From Macrothele yani (lineage: Eukaryota > Arthropoda > Arachnida > Araneae > Macrothelidae): a DNA stretch of 64,000 nt. The DNA lies in the NCBI GenBank assembly GCA_039090855.1, contig CM077016.1, positions 52,037,436 through 52,101,435 of the forward strand, in the 5' to 3' direction. The notes beneath the pieces are model-generated. The model worked only from the letters and a program-made list of their open reading frames with translations, was not told the origin of the DNA and did no database searches. The position numbers and the translations under genes are program-made. Position 1 is the first letter of the stretch. Every line of letters begins with the position of its first letter. This document shows positions 23,294 to 33,564 of the stretch, piece after piece.

Positions 23294-23905
23294 CAGTGGT
23301 TCTTTTCCACTTGTGTACCCCTTTTAAAACCATTTTTATAAATTGTACTGCTGACACTAGTTGAGAAGTACTTAGCGACTTATTATAATCCACATCAAGT
23401 TTTGTTTTTTTTAACCGTTCCTGTTTCCAACCACTGATCCATAACTAACACGCTTAAAAATCACTGACAATAATGACTAAAACTACGTTAAACATTAAAT
23501 AAAAAAACTTCTTCAAAAGAATCACAAAGACAACGACGACACTTACTTTATTCAGTCAATAACTGAACTGATCACACAATCTCGCTACGGATGTATTAGT
23601 AACACGCGATTGTTCTGGAAAGGAAGATGGGTGACAAAAGTGACGCATGAACTGTGCGTAATGATTGGTAGAAGAGTGGTTTGGGGGAGGGGTTCATAGC
23701 CACGCCCTCACCAATCATCATTCGCTAATATGAGCTGGTTTTGAAGTATCTCCATTAGAGGTGATTCAAACTTAACATTTGTTGTTCCATAACTAACGTT
23801 TTGCATTTTTTTTGTTTTTCCGCCATTATTGATTATTTTTCGTGTACCCATTACGGCCCAACACGCACCCCTGGGGATACGCGTACCACCGGTTGGGAAC
23901 AGATG
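23294..23905. mobile_element. 612 bp non-autonomous hAT element
   Basis: The left end CAGTGGTTCTTTTCCACTTG and the right end, reverse complement CATCTGTTCCCAACCGGTGG, are hAT-like termini. The flanking octamers AATTAGAG (23286-23293) and AGTTAGAG (23906-23913) match at 7 of 8 positions, the hAT target size. No transposase is present. CCCC-containing subterminal blocks (GTGTACCCC and CACGCACCCC) face each other. Confidence 0.75.
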
Positions 23906-23913
23906 AGTTAGAG

Positions 23914-24340
23914 CAATACATGTATACTGTGTGTGTGTCCTTCGGCTTTATGCTTCCCTCATCTGGTTCCACCGTACAAGATCAAGGATTCCTCCCATCT
24001 ATGTAGTAGCATTCACACCCTGTTGGGATCCCACACAAGCTCTAAAATTTGGGGACCTTACAATTAAAATCGAAATTAAAGAAATCGTAAATACAGCAAG
24101 GATTCGGTAAACATTATATCATCAAATATCCAACGGAGAGTAACTTTTTACAGTCGTTTTTACAAGACATCCTTAAAAATCTTAATGTAGCTAATAAACA
24201 TAAGTCGAATTTTAGTGGAATTCCGTTGCAGCAATTCATACTGGGGTCACAGCGGCAGAAAAATATTTGATACAAAACAGCACTTATATTTCTTACTACA
24301 AAAATGTTTAGTTTCAAAAATCGACTTGGAAAATTGATGC
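23914..24340. other. no gene seen
   Basis: Short (GT)n near 23930. No coding or repeat assignment. Confidence 0.4.
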
Positions 24341-24592
24341 ACACAACTAACGTGGATAAGGAACATCAGACAAAAGTCATCACTCTTCCCACGTTTTATA
24401 AGTGAGTCACGGAAAAATTCTCATCGGCCGCCACCGGGAATCGAACTCAGGGTCTTCCAGTTACTCGCAAGACATGCCACCTCTGCACTTCTAAAAAGGT
24501 AGCGACCGATGAGAATTTTTCCGTGACTCACTTACAAAACGTGGAAAGAGCTATGATTTCTGTTTGATGTTCCTTATCCACGTCAATTGTGT
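24341..24592. repeat. inverted dimer of SINE-C around a tRNA-like core
   Basis: The outer arms (24341-24427 and 24506-24592) are near-complementary, sharing CGTGGATAAGGAACATCA and GTGACTCACTTA. Between them on the minus strand is a tRNA-like head with GGTGGCATGTCTTGCG and box B GAGTTCGATTCCCGG. This is a head-to-head arrangement of the same tail that follows the single copy at 24739. Confidence 0.75.
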
Positions 24593-24738
24593 TTATTAAT
24601 TATTCATTCGCCTTCTAGTTATTTTGTTCATTTGTTGCACACCATCTTTGGTGAATCCCCAGCATTGTGCGGGGCTCCAAAAAGCAACCTGTCATGTGGT
24701 TTGGTAATAAGTCGTATGCGAGTCTGGAGAATTCGAGG

Positions 24739-24870
24739 CCGCTGTGGTGCAGTGGCAGCATGTCCGGCGCGTAACTGAAAGACCCTGGGTTCGATTCCCG
24801 GTGGCGGCCGATGATACTTTTTGCGTGACTCACTTATAAAACGTGGAAAGAACGATGACTTCCACTTGGA
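24739..24870 (+). mobile_element. SINE-C monomer with tRNA-like head
   Basis: The head GGCCGCTGTGGTGCAGTGGC, box B GGGTTCGATTCCCGG and a closing GGCGGCC form a near-perfect tRNA-like acceptor stem over about 73 nt. The arm lengths are off by one and no clean anticodon arm is visible, so I call it a SINE head. The tail GTGACTCACTTATAAAACG matches both arms of the neighbouring inverted dimer. Confidence 0.75.
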
Positions 24871-25148
24871 AAACTCTTAAATCTGCGATTTAAATAATAC
24901 GAATACCACTTACCTGATGCAAAGAATCCGCGTCGCTAGGTATCCTACCAAAAGCATCCAGGAACTTGCTTATCCACAAACTTCCTGTAATAGGAAAGGA
25001 ATTAAAATTGAGTTGGTTCATCCTTTGCTGATATCACAGCCCCGTACTTCGATAGGAAATATTTCTACCAGGTTTTGCTACGGGAATGGCCTTCCATTCT
25101 GCCACGAGAGCATTAGTCAGGTTGGTCACCGATGTTGGGCGGTTCTCT

Positions 25149-25288
25149 GATTGAAGGTTTAACGACCACCGTGAGCAACTCAGTGGGCTACAAGCAGTCG
25201 CCCGTCCCGAATTTAGGGCCGCTGGTTGCAGGGAAAGGAGAGAACCAGTGCCGTAAGACAAACACAACATCCATGCCTCACGGGATTT
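25149..25288 (-). mobile_element. SINE-A copy 10, truncated
   Basis: Body and 3' part only (TTTAACGACCACCGTGAGC to CATCCATGCCTCACGGGAT). It ends inside box B and abuts copy 11. It has no A-tail of note. Confidence 0.85.
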
Positions 25289-25507
25289 GTGTTTTTTGTT
25301 TGGAAGTTTAACGACCACCGTGAGCAACTCAGGGGGCTATAAGCAGTCGCCCGTCCCTAATTTAGGGCCACTGGCTCCAGGGAAGGGATAGAACCAGTGC
25401 CGTAAGACAAACACAACATTCATGCTTCACCGGGATTCGAACCCGCACCCCTTTCCGGACGAATGATCAGAAGCCATCGCTTAGACCACTGCGCCACCAG
25501 GGCGGCC
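25289..25507 (-). mobile_element. SINE-A copy 11
   Basis: Near full-length copy in the same orientation, directly downstream of copy 10, with box B GGGTTCGAATCCC and head to CCGCCCTGGTGGCGCAGTG. The pair may be one insertion next to, or into the head of, another. I cannot fix a target duplication. Confidence 0.88.
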
Positions 25508-26572
25508 TGAACCTGATTCAACTATCAAGCTTACTTATAAATACATGAGAAGCTATCCACATATACCAGCACTCTTCACGGCTTCTCGAAGACACGACGC
25601 CGACTCCATTTCTTTCAAGCGCGTGGAAACAACTCAACAAAATCAGTGACCGTCAGAACTCCGATAATGTCACAATGATTTAAATGTTTACGCTCCATTT
25701 GTCCTGATGGTGCCGAACCAAACGCTCTGCGAAACTATAGTCGATGTATAACAAATATTTCATTGTGAGAAACTTTGCTATTTTTACCTTATCTTAACAC
25801 CACAAGTTTAGTGGTCATAAATTATATAGGAATACACATTTTGGGCTTCCCCGAGCATTTGACTATTTGTGTGCGGTTTGTTGTCGCCATAACTCAAAAA
25901 CTACGTATTATAGCTATCAAGCAGAAATTTAATATTTAAGAGTTTTGTGATACCTTCATGGGGATGAAATGGTTGATGTTAGAAGCAGAAAACTTTTGTT
26001 AAAGAAAGGACTGAACCACAGTACTTTAGCATGTTACGTAAGGTTAGTTTATGGTACTGCTTTAGTTGACATTTATGCCACATGTGGTGTGAGATCTGCT
26101 GTAGAACAGGATCACTACAGTTCCGTAGTAGTGAACATTGATAAAATCAGGGTCTACTAAAACCAGCTTTTCCAATCCCACTTTACTCGTACGGTAACAG
26201 TCTTGTGATTGCCTCTTAAACTAAACATAATGAAGGAAAAAATCTAAGGAGAAAGTGGGCAGTCATATTAAACACCGAATAGCAAAATGTTCATTGCGTT
26301 TTAAGAAAATTGACCATCAACCCGATTTCTAAGCTTAGTTATATTGCAGTATTAAGTAACATTACTCTCAAAACGATTTTTTGTGAACCTGCATTTAAGC
26401 CAGTAAATTCATACTTGTAGACAACGTACTTAAAAAGTTCGAATGGAATCATGCTCCTAAAACCCAGAAAAGCGAATGTATCCCTCTATCTGAGACTTCT
26501 TTTTAAAAAGCAAATTAAAAGAATTAAAATATCGTTATTTTTTATTCCCTCCAGCATCGCGTGGCGCCATAC
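25508..26572. other. no gene seen
   Basis: AT-rich DNA without recognised repeats. Confidence 0.4.
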
Positions 26573-26667
26573 CTGGGCTTCGTTGGCTTCCCTGTAAATC
26601 CGCATCTGGCCGTTCTGTGGTGCAAAATCTAAAAACAGTCTCATTTTGTCGTCTTTGGAAGCGAAAA
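26573..26667 (-). other. candidate host exon (95 nt), weak
   Basis: On the reverse strand a pyrimidine-rich acceptor (TTGTCCTTTAACTTAG) precedes a 95 nt segment, and a consensus donor (CAG|GTATGG) follows it. The open frame through it reads FASKDDKMRLFLDFAPQNG and then MRIYREANEAQ, with codon use unlike the surrounding AT-rich DNA. I do not recognise the protein. It would need conservation or transcript support, because such patterns also occur by chance. Confidence 0.25.
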
Positions 26668-27145
26668 CTAAGTTAAAGGACAATGGTTAAAGCCGTTTAT
26701 TACTGGGAGTCTTAGCTCTCGAGATATTTGGATAAGAGCAATTTGGGTACAGCACGAACAATTCTGCAGTCCGCCTTAAAAGGAGCGGTAGAACTGCCTG
26801 GAGATTTATTGCTTCGACGGATTTTTTCCGCCTGTGTGAAACGGGCCTAAAGAGCTCCACAGAGAATAAATAATCCCCTCTGCTTCCAGTGTAATTAAGG
26901 GGCACTCGTAACTGGACTAAATTCACCGAGACTCACAACCAGAGTCCCTAATAATGACTGGATTAATTAAATTCCCAATTACAATGGTTTCCCAACTGCA
27001 ATATCCCTACCTCAACGTTAACAACAGTAGAAAAAGGAGTTTCAATGGAATGCTAAGAGAGAATAGATTTAGAGACTAACTCTACCTTCAAGAACGGGAC
27101 GTTAATTCCACTAACTGTACGGTTTTTCTGTAGCATTTTTTTTTA
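26668..27145. other. no gene seen
   Basis: Slightly GC-richer up to about 26930, with reverse-strand open frames but no domain. If the exon at 26573-26667 is real, this could be its intron or another exon. Confidence 0.35.
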
Positions 27146-27241
27146 GAAAAGAATTATACGGCATTTGCATTTTGAAAAGAATTATACGGCATTTGCATTT
27201 TGAAAAGAATTATACGGCATTTGCATTTTGAAAAGAATTAT
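27146..27241 (+). repeat. 28 bp tandem repeat, ~3.4 copies
   Basis: Unit containing AGAATTATACGGCATTTGC repeated at 28 bp spacing with no visible mismatches. Confidence 0.95.
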
Positions 27242-27327
27242 GTGTATAAGGTTTAGCGGAACCAGGGCCTGATTTACGCCTAGGCCCACGAGGCCCAGGC
27301 CTAGGGCCCAGCATTTTAGGTAGCCCC

Positions 27328-27500
27328 AGAATCGCAATGTAAAATGTATAGTACGGGATTAGTAATAGAATCGCAATGTAAAATGTATAGTACGTGATTA
27401 GTAATAGAATCGCAATGCAAAATTTATAGTACGTGATTAACAATAGAATCGCAATGCAAAATGTTTAGTACGTGATTAACAACAGAATCGCAATGCAAAA
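27328..27500 (+). repeat. 39 bp tandem repeat, ~4.4 copies
   Basis: Unit beginning AGAATCGCAATGTAAAATGT and containing TAGTACGTGATTA, with a few substitutions between copies. It follows a GGCCCA-rich segment (27265-27325: CAGGGCCTGATTTACGCC) that resembles a hAT end. Confidence 0.93.
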
Positions 27501-27704
27501 AAGGCAAAAATATTGCATATTTGTGTAGTGTAAAAATATTTTTTTTATGTTCATTGATGCTGCAATGGCTTTAATTTGTGTGCGGGAACACAAAGATGTG
27601 GAGGGGGAAAACCCTCACTGTGGTAAGGGTGTGAATAAATTTATTTTAGCCGCACTTAACTCTGATGATTGTTCATTTTTGTACATAAATGTGTGTGTAT
27701 CTAT

Positions 27705-29637
27705 CTATATCATCATTGTCAACCATTATCAATCAACTGCTGGACGAAGGTCGCCCCAAGTTTCCTCCACAACGGTCTGTCTTCTGCCAGGCTCTTCCAT
27801 GTCACTCCCGCATACTTACGAATTTCATCCACCCATCTCCCATGTGGTCTTCTTCTGGTTCTTTTCCTGTCCCTTGGAATCCAATCTAAAATTTCGGCTG
27901 TCCATCGATGGTCTGTCCTTCTGGCAGTATGTCCAGCCCATTGCCATTTCAGGGATTTAACTCTGATCATGATGTCTTCCACTCTTTGTCATTTTTCGGA
28001 TCCACGAGTTCCTCTTCTTATCTCTCCTGGTTACACCAAACATGCACCTCTCCATGCTACTTTGAGTTGTATGCAGCCTTTGTATGTCTCTTTTAGTTAA
28101 GATCCACGCGTCTGCACCATACGTAAGCACTGCAAGGATGCATTGATCAAACATTTTTCTTTTAAGACATAATGGTATATTGCTCTTGATAATTATGCTG
28201 TTTCTTCCAAGAGCTCTCCAGGCAAGTTTTGTACGCCGATTAATTTCTTCATCAATGTGACCCTCACATGATATCTGCTGTCCAAGATAAACGTACGTGT
28301 CTGTTATCTCCAGCTTTTCTCCATCAATCGATAAATCTTCATTTCTTGTAAAAGCATTGAACATCACTTGTCTTCTGAAAGTTCATTTTTAATCCCACTT
28401 CTTTACTCTTGTCAGCAAGTTCTTGGATCATACTCTGCAGCTCTGATAGGGTAGTTGCAAAAATGACTATGTCATCAGCAAAACGAAGGTGGGTTAGATA
28501 ATCTCCATTAATCTTTATCCCTTTGTTTTCCCAGTTCAGCGATTGAAAGACATTTTCCAATGTGGCATTTAAGAGCTTCGGAGATATGGTGTCACCTTGT
28601 CTCACTCCCTTTCCAATTTTTATGTGTGTTGTATTTTCAAACAGCCGAATCTTTGCACTTGCATTTTCGTAGATGTTATTAATAATATTAATGTATGCAT
28701 CTTCAATACCGCAGGATTTCAGAGCCATTGTAACTGCAGATGGTTTCACCGAATCAAAGGCTTTTTCATAATCGATAAAAGCCATGCACAATGGAAGTTC
28801 ATATTCCCTCGCTCTATCAATTAGTTCTCTCAGTACGTGGATATGATCTATTGTGCTGTAGCCACTCCTGAATCCAGCTTGTTCTCTCGGTTGAGCCATG
28901 TCCAGTGTTACCTTCAAGCGGTGTGAAAGAACTTTAGTGAAGATTTTATAAACCACTGATAGGAGGCTGATAGGTCAGTAGTTCCTGAGATCCTCAATGT
29001 CACCTTTTTTATGTAGAAGGATCATTATAGCGTTATTCCAATCCTCAGTAATCTTCCCTTCATTAAGGCATAGAGTGAAAATTTGGGCGAGTACTGTTTC
29101 GATTTCTCCACTTGCTTCTTGTATGATGTCTACAGTAATTCCATCTTCTCCTGGAGCTTTTCCATGCTTCATGTTCTTGATTGCATGTGCAACTTCTGCT
29201 GGGAGGACTGGAGGAACTCTGGTACTGGTACCTTCCATGATGTCTGGAGTACATGCATCATCCCTTTCATATAACTTGGAGTAGAAATCTTTCACTCTTG
29301 TCAAAATTTCGCCTTTATTTCTCGTTACAGAACCATCTTTTTTTCTCAGTGCCATAATATGTTTTCTTCCCTTACTGAGATGTCCCTTTGCTATCTTTAG
29401 GCTTTGGTTGTTTTCAATTGTTTTCCTCACTAGTTCACAGTTGAATTTCCTTACGTCTTCAGTGATACTTTTTCGTACTGTCTTGCATAGCTCTATATAT
29501 TCCACTTTGGAAATCACATCTTCTTTAGTTGTCCTCATCTCTCTTTTTTTTTGCATCAACATTTTGGTTTTTCCTGATAATTTGTTCACATGCAACTTGT
29601 TCTTAGACCCAGCTAGTTTTATATACGCTACTGAGTA
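27705..29637 (-). pseudogene. RTE-like LINE, 5'-truncated reverse transcriptase
   Basis: Reverse-strand non-LTR retrotransposon. In order it has a linker (29595-29300), RT entry motifs KNMKHGKAPGEDGITVDII and ILLHKKGDIEDLRNY, then PISLLSVVYKIFTKVLSHRL, AGFRSGYSTIDHIHVLRELI, FIDYEKAFDSV, GVRQGDTISPKL and the active-site LRFADDIVIF. After that come YLGQQISCEGHIDEEI, LTYGADAWILT and the C-terminal RWTAEILDWIPRDRKRTRRR to FVQQLIDNG. A TGA stop sits where the NYRPIS arginine codon (CGA) is expected, and there is a shift near 28360 and another near 27970. The endonuclease is absent. The 3' end runs into GATGATATAGATAGATA, fitting the short tandem-repeat tails of RTE elements. Confidence 0.88.
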
Positions 29638-29818
29638 GAGACAGTAAAAAAATTATTTAACAAGAACTGAAACAATATAGAAAACTTCAAAGCCCAACAG
29701 GCATGAGTAAATAATAAAATAAAGTAATAGTAAACCTGAATGTAGAAAGTGTCGAGAATGCCGAGCCTTGCTATATTGTTTTAGTTCTTGTTAAATAATT
29801 TTTTACTGACTCTACTTA
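29635..29818. mobile_element. 184 bp MITE with ~46 bp inverted ends
   Basis: Ends are AGTAGAGACAGTAAAAAAATT and, on the reverse strand, AGTAGAGTCAGTAAAAAATT, followed by a shared TTATTTAACAAGAACT and CAATATAG. It lies exactly at the 5' boundary of the LINE above, so the LINE may have been cut here or have jumped next to it. Confidence 0.8.
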
Positions 29819-30269
29819 GGAGTGTGTGAGTTCTGAATATTCATAACTGCTGCGTTGCGCGTCATGATCTTTAGGTTGTTTTTTAAACAAATTTAGTTTT
29901 AAATTCTTTGGTGTAAAATTTAGTCTTTGACTCTGCTCTTGGGTGTATATATATGTATATGATTGCTGGGAATAATGAGAACCTACTGAACTTGTAAAAA
30001 CTGATTTATACGGCGTCTATTTAATTTCAAATGTGAGTCATATATAAGGCTGGAAAATCGCAGTGCTTTCCATCTCAAACTTGCAGAGTAAGAGCACTGC
30101 GATATATACTACAAATCTCTTCAGAGAGGTCTTGCATTGCTAAGGCACTTTGCAGAAGCTTTGAGTACTTCATATTGTAAAATATCAGACTTTAAAATTG
30201 CTTGGGTTTAAATTAAATGAATTAATGAGCTGAATAATGTGCTTATATGAGTGTGAGAATTACCCAGTT

Positions 30270-30420
30270 ATGCATGTTTGCTCAGATCTAAGTATCATTC
30301 CTCTGTTAATAGTTATGCATGTTTGCTCAAATCTAAGTATCATTCCTCTGTTAATAGTTATGCATGTTTGCTCAAATCTAAGTATCATTCCTCTGTTAAT
30401 AGTTTTGCATGTTTTCTCAA
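30270..30420 (+). repeat. 45 bp tandem repeat, ~3.3 copies
   Basis: Unit starting ATGCATGTTTGCTCAAATCT, 45 bp. As 45 is a multiple of three, an open frame runs through it as a repeated 15-residue block starting MHVCSNLSIIPL. I regard this as a by-product of the repeat. Confidence 0.93.
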
Positions 30421-30429
30421 TCCAAATTT

Positions 30430-31284
30430 CCTATAATAACATCACAGGTGATTAATCTGCTACGTGGAAGTTCATCTTGTCCCAAAAAATTAGTCTGTAC
30501 CAAGTCTAAATAATGTTTTATCGGCTAAAAATAAAATTAAAAGGGGTTGAATAACTTTACATCTTTGGATATTTAAATTATTACATAATTAAAAGCGAAA
30601 TAGCAATACTAAACTATTAAATAGTGTTTTGCTTATCCGTCTCTATTTTCAGGTGCAAATTTTCTTGCTAATATTAATATTTAATAAAAGTAGATATTAT
30701 TTTCTATTTTTCCCCGTACAGTGTCCTATTTATTAAATCAACTTTTAAATTAATTGATCATATTTAGTGGCGACAAGTGTACTTACTCTTTCAAGAATGT
30801 GGACGGGTGTGTGGGCTCATCTTGTGTAGGACCAGATTGTGTGTAAATCCGGCCCCACTACACCACTGATTATACCCTATTGATGACTGCTCTATAGTTC
30901 TCGAAAAATATGGAGACTTTTATTGAACTTAATTTGCTTTTACTGCGTGCAAATAAGAATGTTCTGTAACAAATTCAGGAAAATTACTCATTTTAATAGG
31001 TAATATTGGTTACGCACGGGTTTAACCTCCTCAAAAATCTACCAATCTATTAAATGAACGAAGATATTACTCCGATCATTATTATTTTCGTCAATATATT
31101 TCTACTTATGTTTCTGTATGGAAACCTTATTTACAATAAATCTCTCCTCAAAATTTCACTAACTTCCTACGGGATTGTTAAGGAAGCTTTCTTCATTCTC
31201 ATTTGCGATGTATCAGGTAAAAATAATGCTTCACAGAGAAGTGGACTTCACAGGGGGTCAACCGAATGACCCTTAAAAGCAGAT
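30430..31284. other. no gene seen
   Basis: AT-rich. AAATCCGGCCCCACTACACCACTG at about 30846-30869 looks like an inverted hAT-type end, without a confirmed partner. Confidence 0.4.
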
Positions 31285-31530
31285 ATATAGTGATCTCGCT
31301 GCGTCCGACTACGTCGACGTATGACGCCGTAAATTTCACGCGGTCTTGAAGAGCAGGAGCTTCGGCCTGTGAGGCGGAGATTCCCGCTGCGAAGACGATC
31401 GGCGAAATACGTTTCGAGCCAATCGATGGATCCCGAAATCGTGTGCCGTCTCTTGAGACGCCATGACTGCTTCCTTCGCCGACCTCAATCGTGTAATATC
31501 GTGCGATGTTTCCCCCTGGAAAACAAAATG
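31285..31530. promoter_or_regulatory. CpG-rich islet in AT-rich surroundings
   Basis: About 245 bp with dense CG dinucleotides (for example CTGCGTCCGACTACGTCGAC, GCTGCGAAGACGATCGGCG), clearly unlike the flanks and not matching any repeat in this window. It is open on both strands for about 100 codons without a recognised domain. A + strand ATG at 31528 lies at its edge. It could be a host promoter or first exon, or a fragment of an unrecognised element. Confidence 0.3.
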
Positions 31531-32697
31531 GCACAGCTAAGCAGACGAACATGCGTTTTTGTGATTGTTAAGATTACTGCTGCAAATCGTACATTCTTCT
31601 ATCTTTCGAATTATTCTAAGTTAAACAGTCTTCACGAAAATAAGGCTCACGCGTAAAACTTAAAACAAAAGAATTAAAACGCTGGCAACACGTTTCTTCA
31701 ATAGCACTTGGGCAGAAAAGTAAATAAGCCAAAACCATTCTTCATAAAAACAGCTGAGAAAGAATTAATCGTATTTACTTGATCTCGTTATCTAGTTAAT
31801 GCGTGATGCGAAATACATTGAAGAGTGGAAATTAAAAGAATTGAAAGATTGTCTCAACCGGAAATTCTAAAATTAAAATGCGATAACCTCCTGCAGATGA
31901 GTATTTAACCCTTTTCTTTGGACAGTATCCAAGCTGCCATTTCTACATTTTAAAATATTTATTTCGCAGAAAGTAGGAATTTATCAGCTTTATCTGTTTA
32001 AACAAAAGGAAATTAAAGCTCAAATAGTTTTAATTTCCAAACGATGTTGCACGGAATATAAAATGGAAAATCAGATGCATGCAGTTGAAAAGGTCTACTT
32101 TGTATTTTCTTAACATGCAGAAGATCCTGCAACTTCAGATGAAATTTTTTATGTACACAAATCTTTGTGCTACTAATATAGTCTTACCAATTTGTATTCA
32201 TATGTTCTTCAGTTTACGCCAATCATGAAAGCTATTCCCGTTCTTAATGCTCTCAGAAACATCACAACTTATACACCAAAAAATTTTTCATAAAAATTCC
32301 AGGGAAAGATCGTACAATTTAAACAAATTATTTTCCAGCCACATCTACAAAAATTTTAGACCGGGATGAACAAATGCATCTGTCAGCCTTTTGGCCAGAT
32401 TAACTAACCCATGAGCATTGACGTGTAGGAGTAGCTCATCCAAAATCAGGGAAACGTGCTCCAGGAAACGAAAACAACCAGCTCTGTAAAAATATAAGCA
32501 AAATTCATGACCTAAGTGCTGTGATTCAAACCCAGATTTATAGCAAAGATCTCTCTACCATCTGGAGACAACTCTGAAAATCGTTGACACCATTTCCACC
32601 TTTATCAGAATTGCACTGATTTTTAGTTCAGTGGCATCAGGGAGTTCATCAATAAAACACAATAACTTCTCATTATCTGTATATGCAACACGCTCAG
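31531..32697. other. no gene seen
   Basis: AT-rich DNA, nothing recognised. Confidence 0.4.
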
Positions 32698-32910
32698 GTC
32701 TCCCCGGTGTCGCAGTGGTCTAAGCGCTAGCTTACGGCCATTCGTCCGAGAATGGTCTGGGTTCGAATCCTGGTGAAGCATGGATGTTGTATTTGTATTA
32801 CGGCACTGGCTGCGTCCGTTCACTGGAACCAGAAGCCCTAAATTAGGGACGGGCGACTGCTTATAGCCCATTGAGGTGCTCACGGTGGTTGTTAAATCTT
32901 CAATCCCAAA
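32698..32910 (+). mobile_element. SINE-A copy 12, diverged
   Basis: The head has drifted (TCTCCCCGGTGTCGCAGTGG), with box B GGGTTCGAATCCTGG, the palindrome intact and the A-tail interrupted by GA. No certain target duplication. It faces copy 13. Confidence 0.85.
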
Positions 32911-33011
32911 AGAAAAAGACCACGCTGTAACAATTCCAGTAGTGTTTTTCATAGGTATCAACAACTCAGTTCGGTGTGACGTCACGAGACGTCGCAGTGT
33001 TATTTTGGGCT

Positions 33012-33230
33012 CTTTGTTTGTCTGTTTTGGAGTTTAACGAATACAATAAAAAACTAAGGGCTTTTATAGCAGCCGTGCGTCCGTAATTTTGAACCACTGG
33101 TTCTAGGTAAGGGACAGATCCAACGCCATCAGGCATACATTACTCATACCTCATCTGAACTCTAACCCGGACACATCTCGGATGAAAGGTTAAAATCCAG
33201 CTCATCAGACCATTCGGCCAGCGAGATGGC
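33012..33230 (-). mobile_element. SINE-A copy 13, oldest class, TSD kept
   Basis: Heavily mutated copy recognisable by length, GTTTAACGA, CCACTGGTTCTAGG and CGGACACATCTCGGATGAA. TATTTTGGGCT is still a perfect 11 bp duplication (33001-33011 and 33231-33241). Its divergence compared with copies 3, 5 and 8 shows a long period of SINE-A activity. Confidence 0.85.
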
Positions 33231-33482
33231 TATTTTGGGCTTCCTGTAATAGATTCTAACACATGCTGCGCAGAGATGGAAACGGGCCAGGTCAAAGTGT
33301 TTTAGACCAGATTTTGGCCCGGTTTTATTCCCGTTTTATTTTTGAAAAAAAAAAACATATTCCAAAGAAAAATGTGTGCGTTGTGGAATTCTGTAGTCGA
33401 TACTCGTGCCCACTGAGTGAATAATGATTTGCCATGCAAATGTATTGTCTCTTTCTTAAAGCAACGAAGATTTCCACCGACC

Positions 33483-33564
33483 GACGTCAAACACACCGAA
33501 ACTATATCGTAAAAAGATACTTCTTTGGCGTATCTTTTACGATATAGTGTCGGTGTGTGAAGTC
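33483..33564. repeat. 82 bp near-perfect hairpin
   Basis: The left arm ACACACCGAAACTATATCGT... (33491-33520) pairs with the right arm ...ACGATATAGTGTCGGTGTGT (33530-33558) with one mismatch and one extra base around a 9 nt loop. The pairing weakly extends to GAC/GTC outside. Confidence 0.92.

Noticed and set aside
24739..24812. tRNA gene with acceptor GGCCGCT/GGCGGCC
   Set aside because: An extra base between T-arm and acceptor, no clear anticodon arm, and the same tail in an inverted dimer next to it indicate a SINE.
27146..27500. CRISPR-like array
   Set aside because: The units are contiguous tandem repeats without unique spacers, in eukaryotic DNA.
30237..30455. Protein with three 15-residue repeats (MHVCSNLSIIPL...)
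   Set aside because: The 45 bp tandem DNA repeat is in frame by arithmetic alone; no start context, neighbours or domain support a gene.
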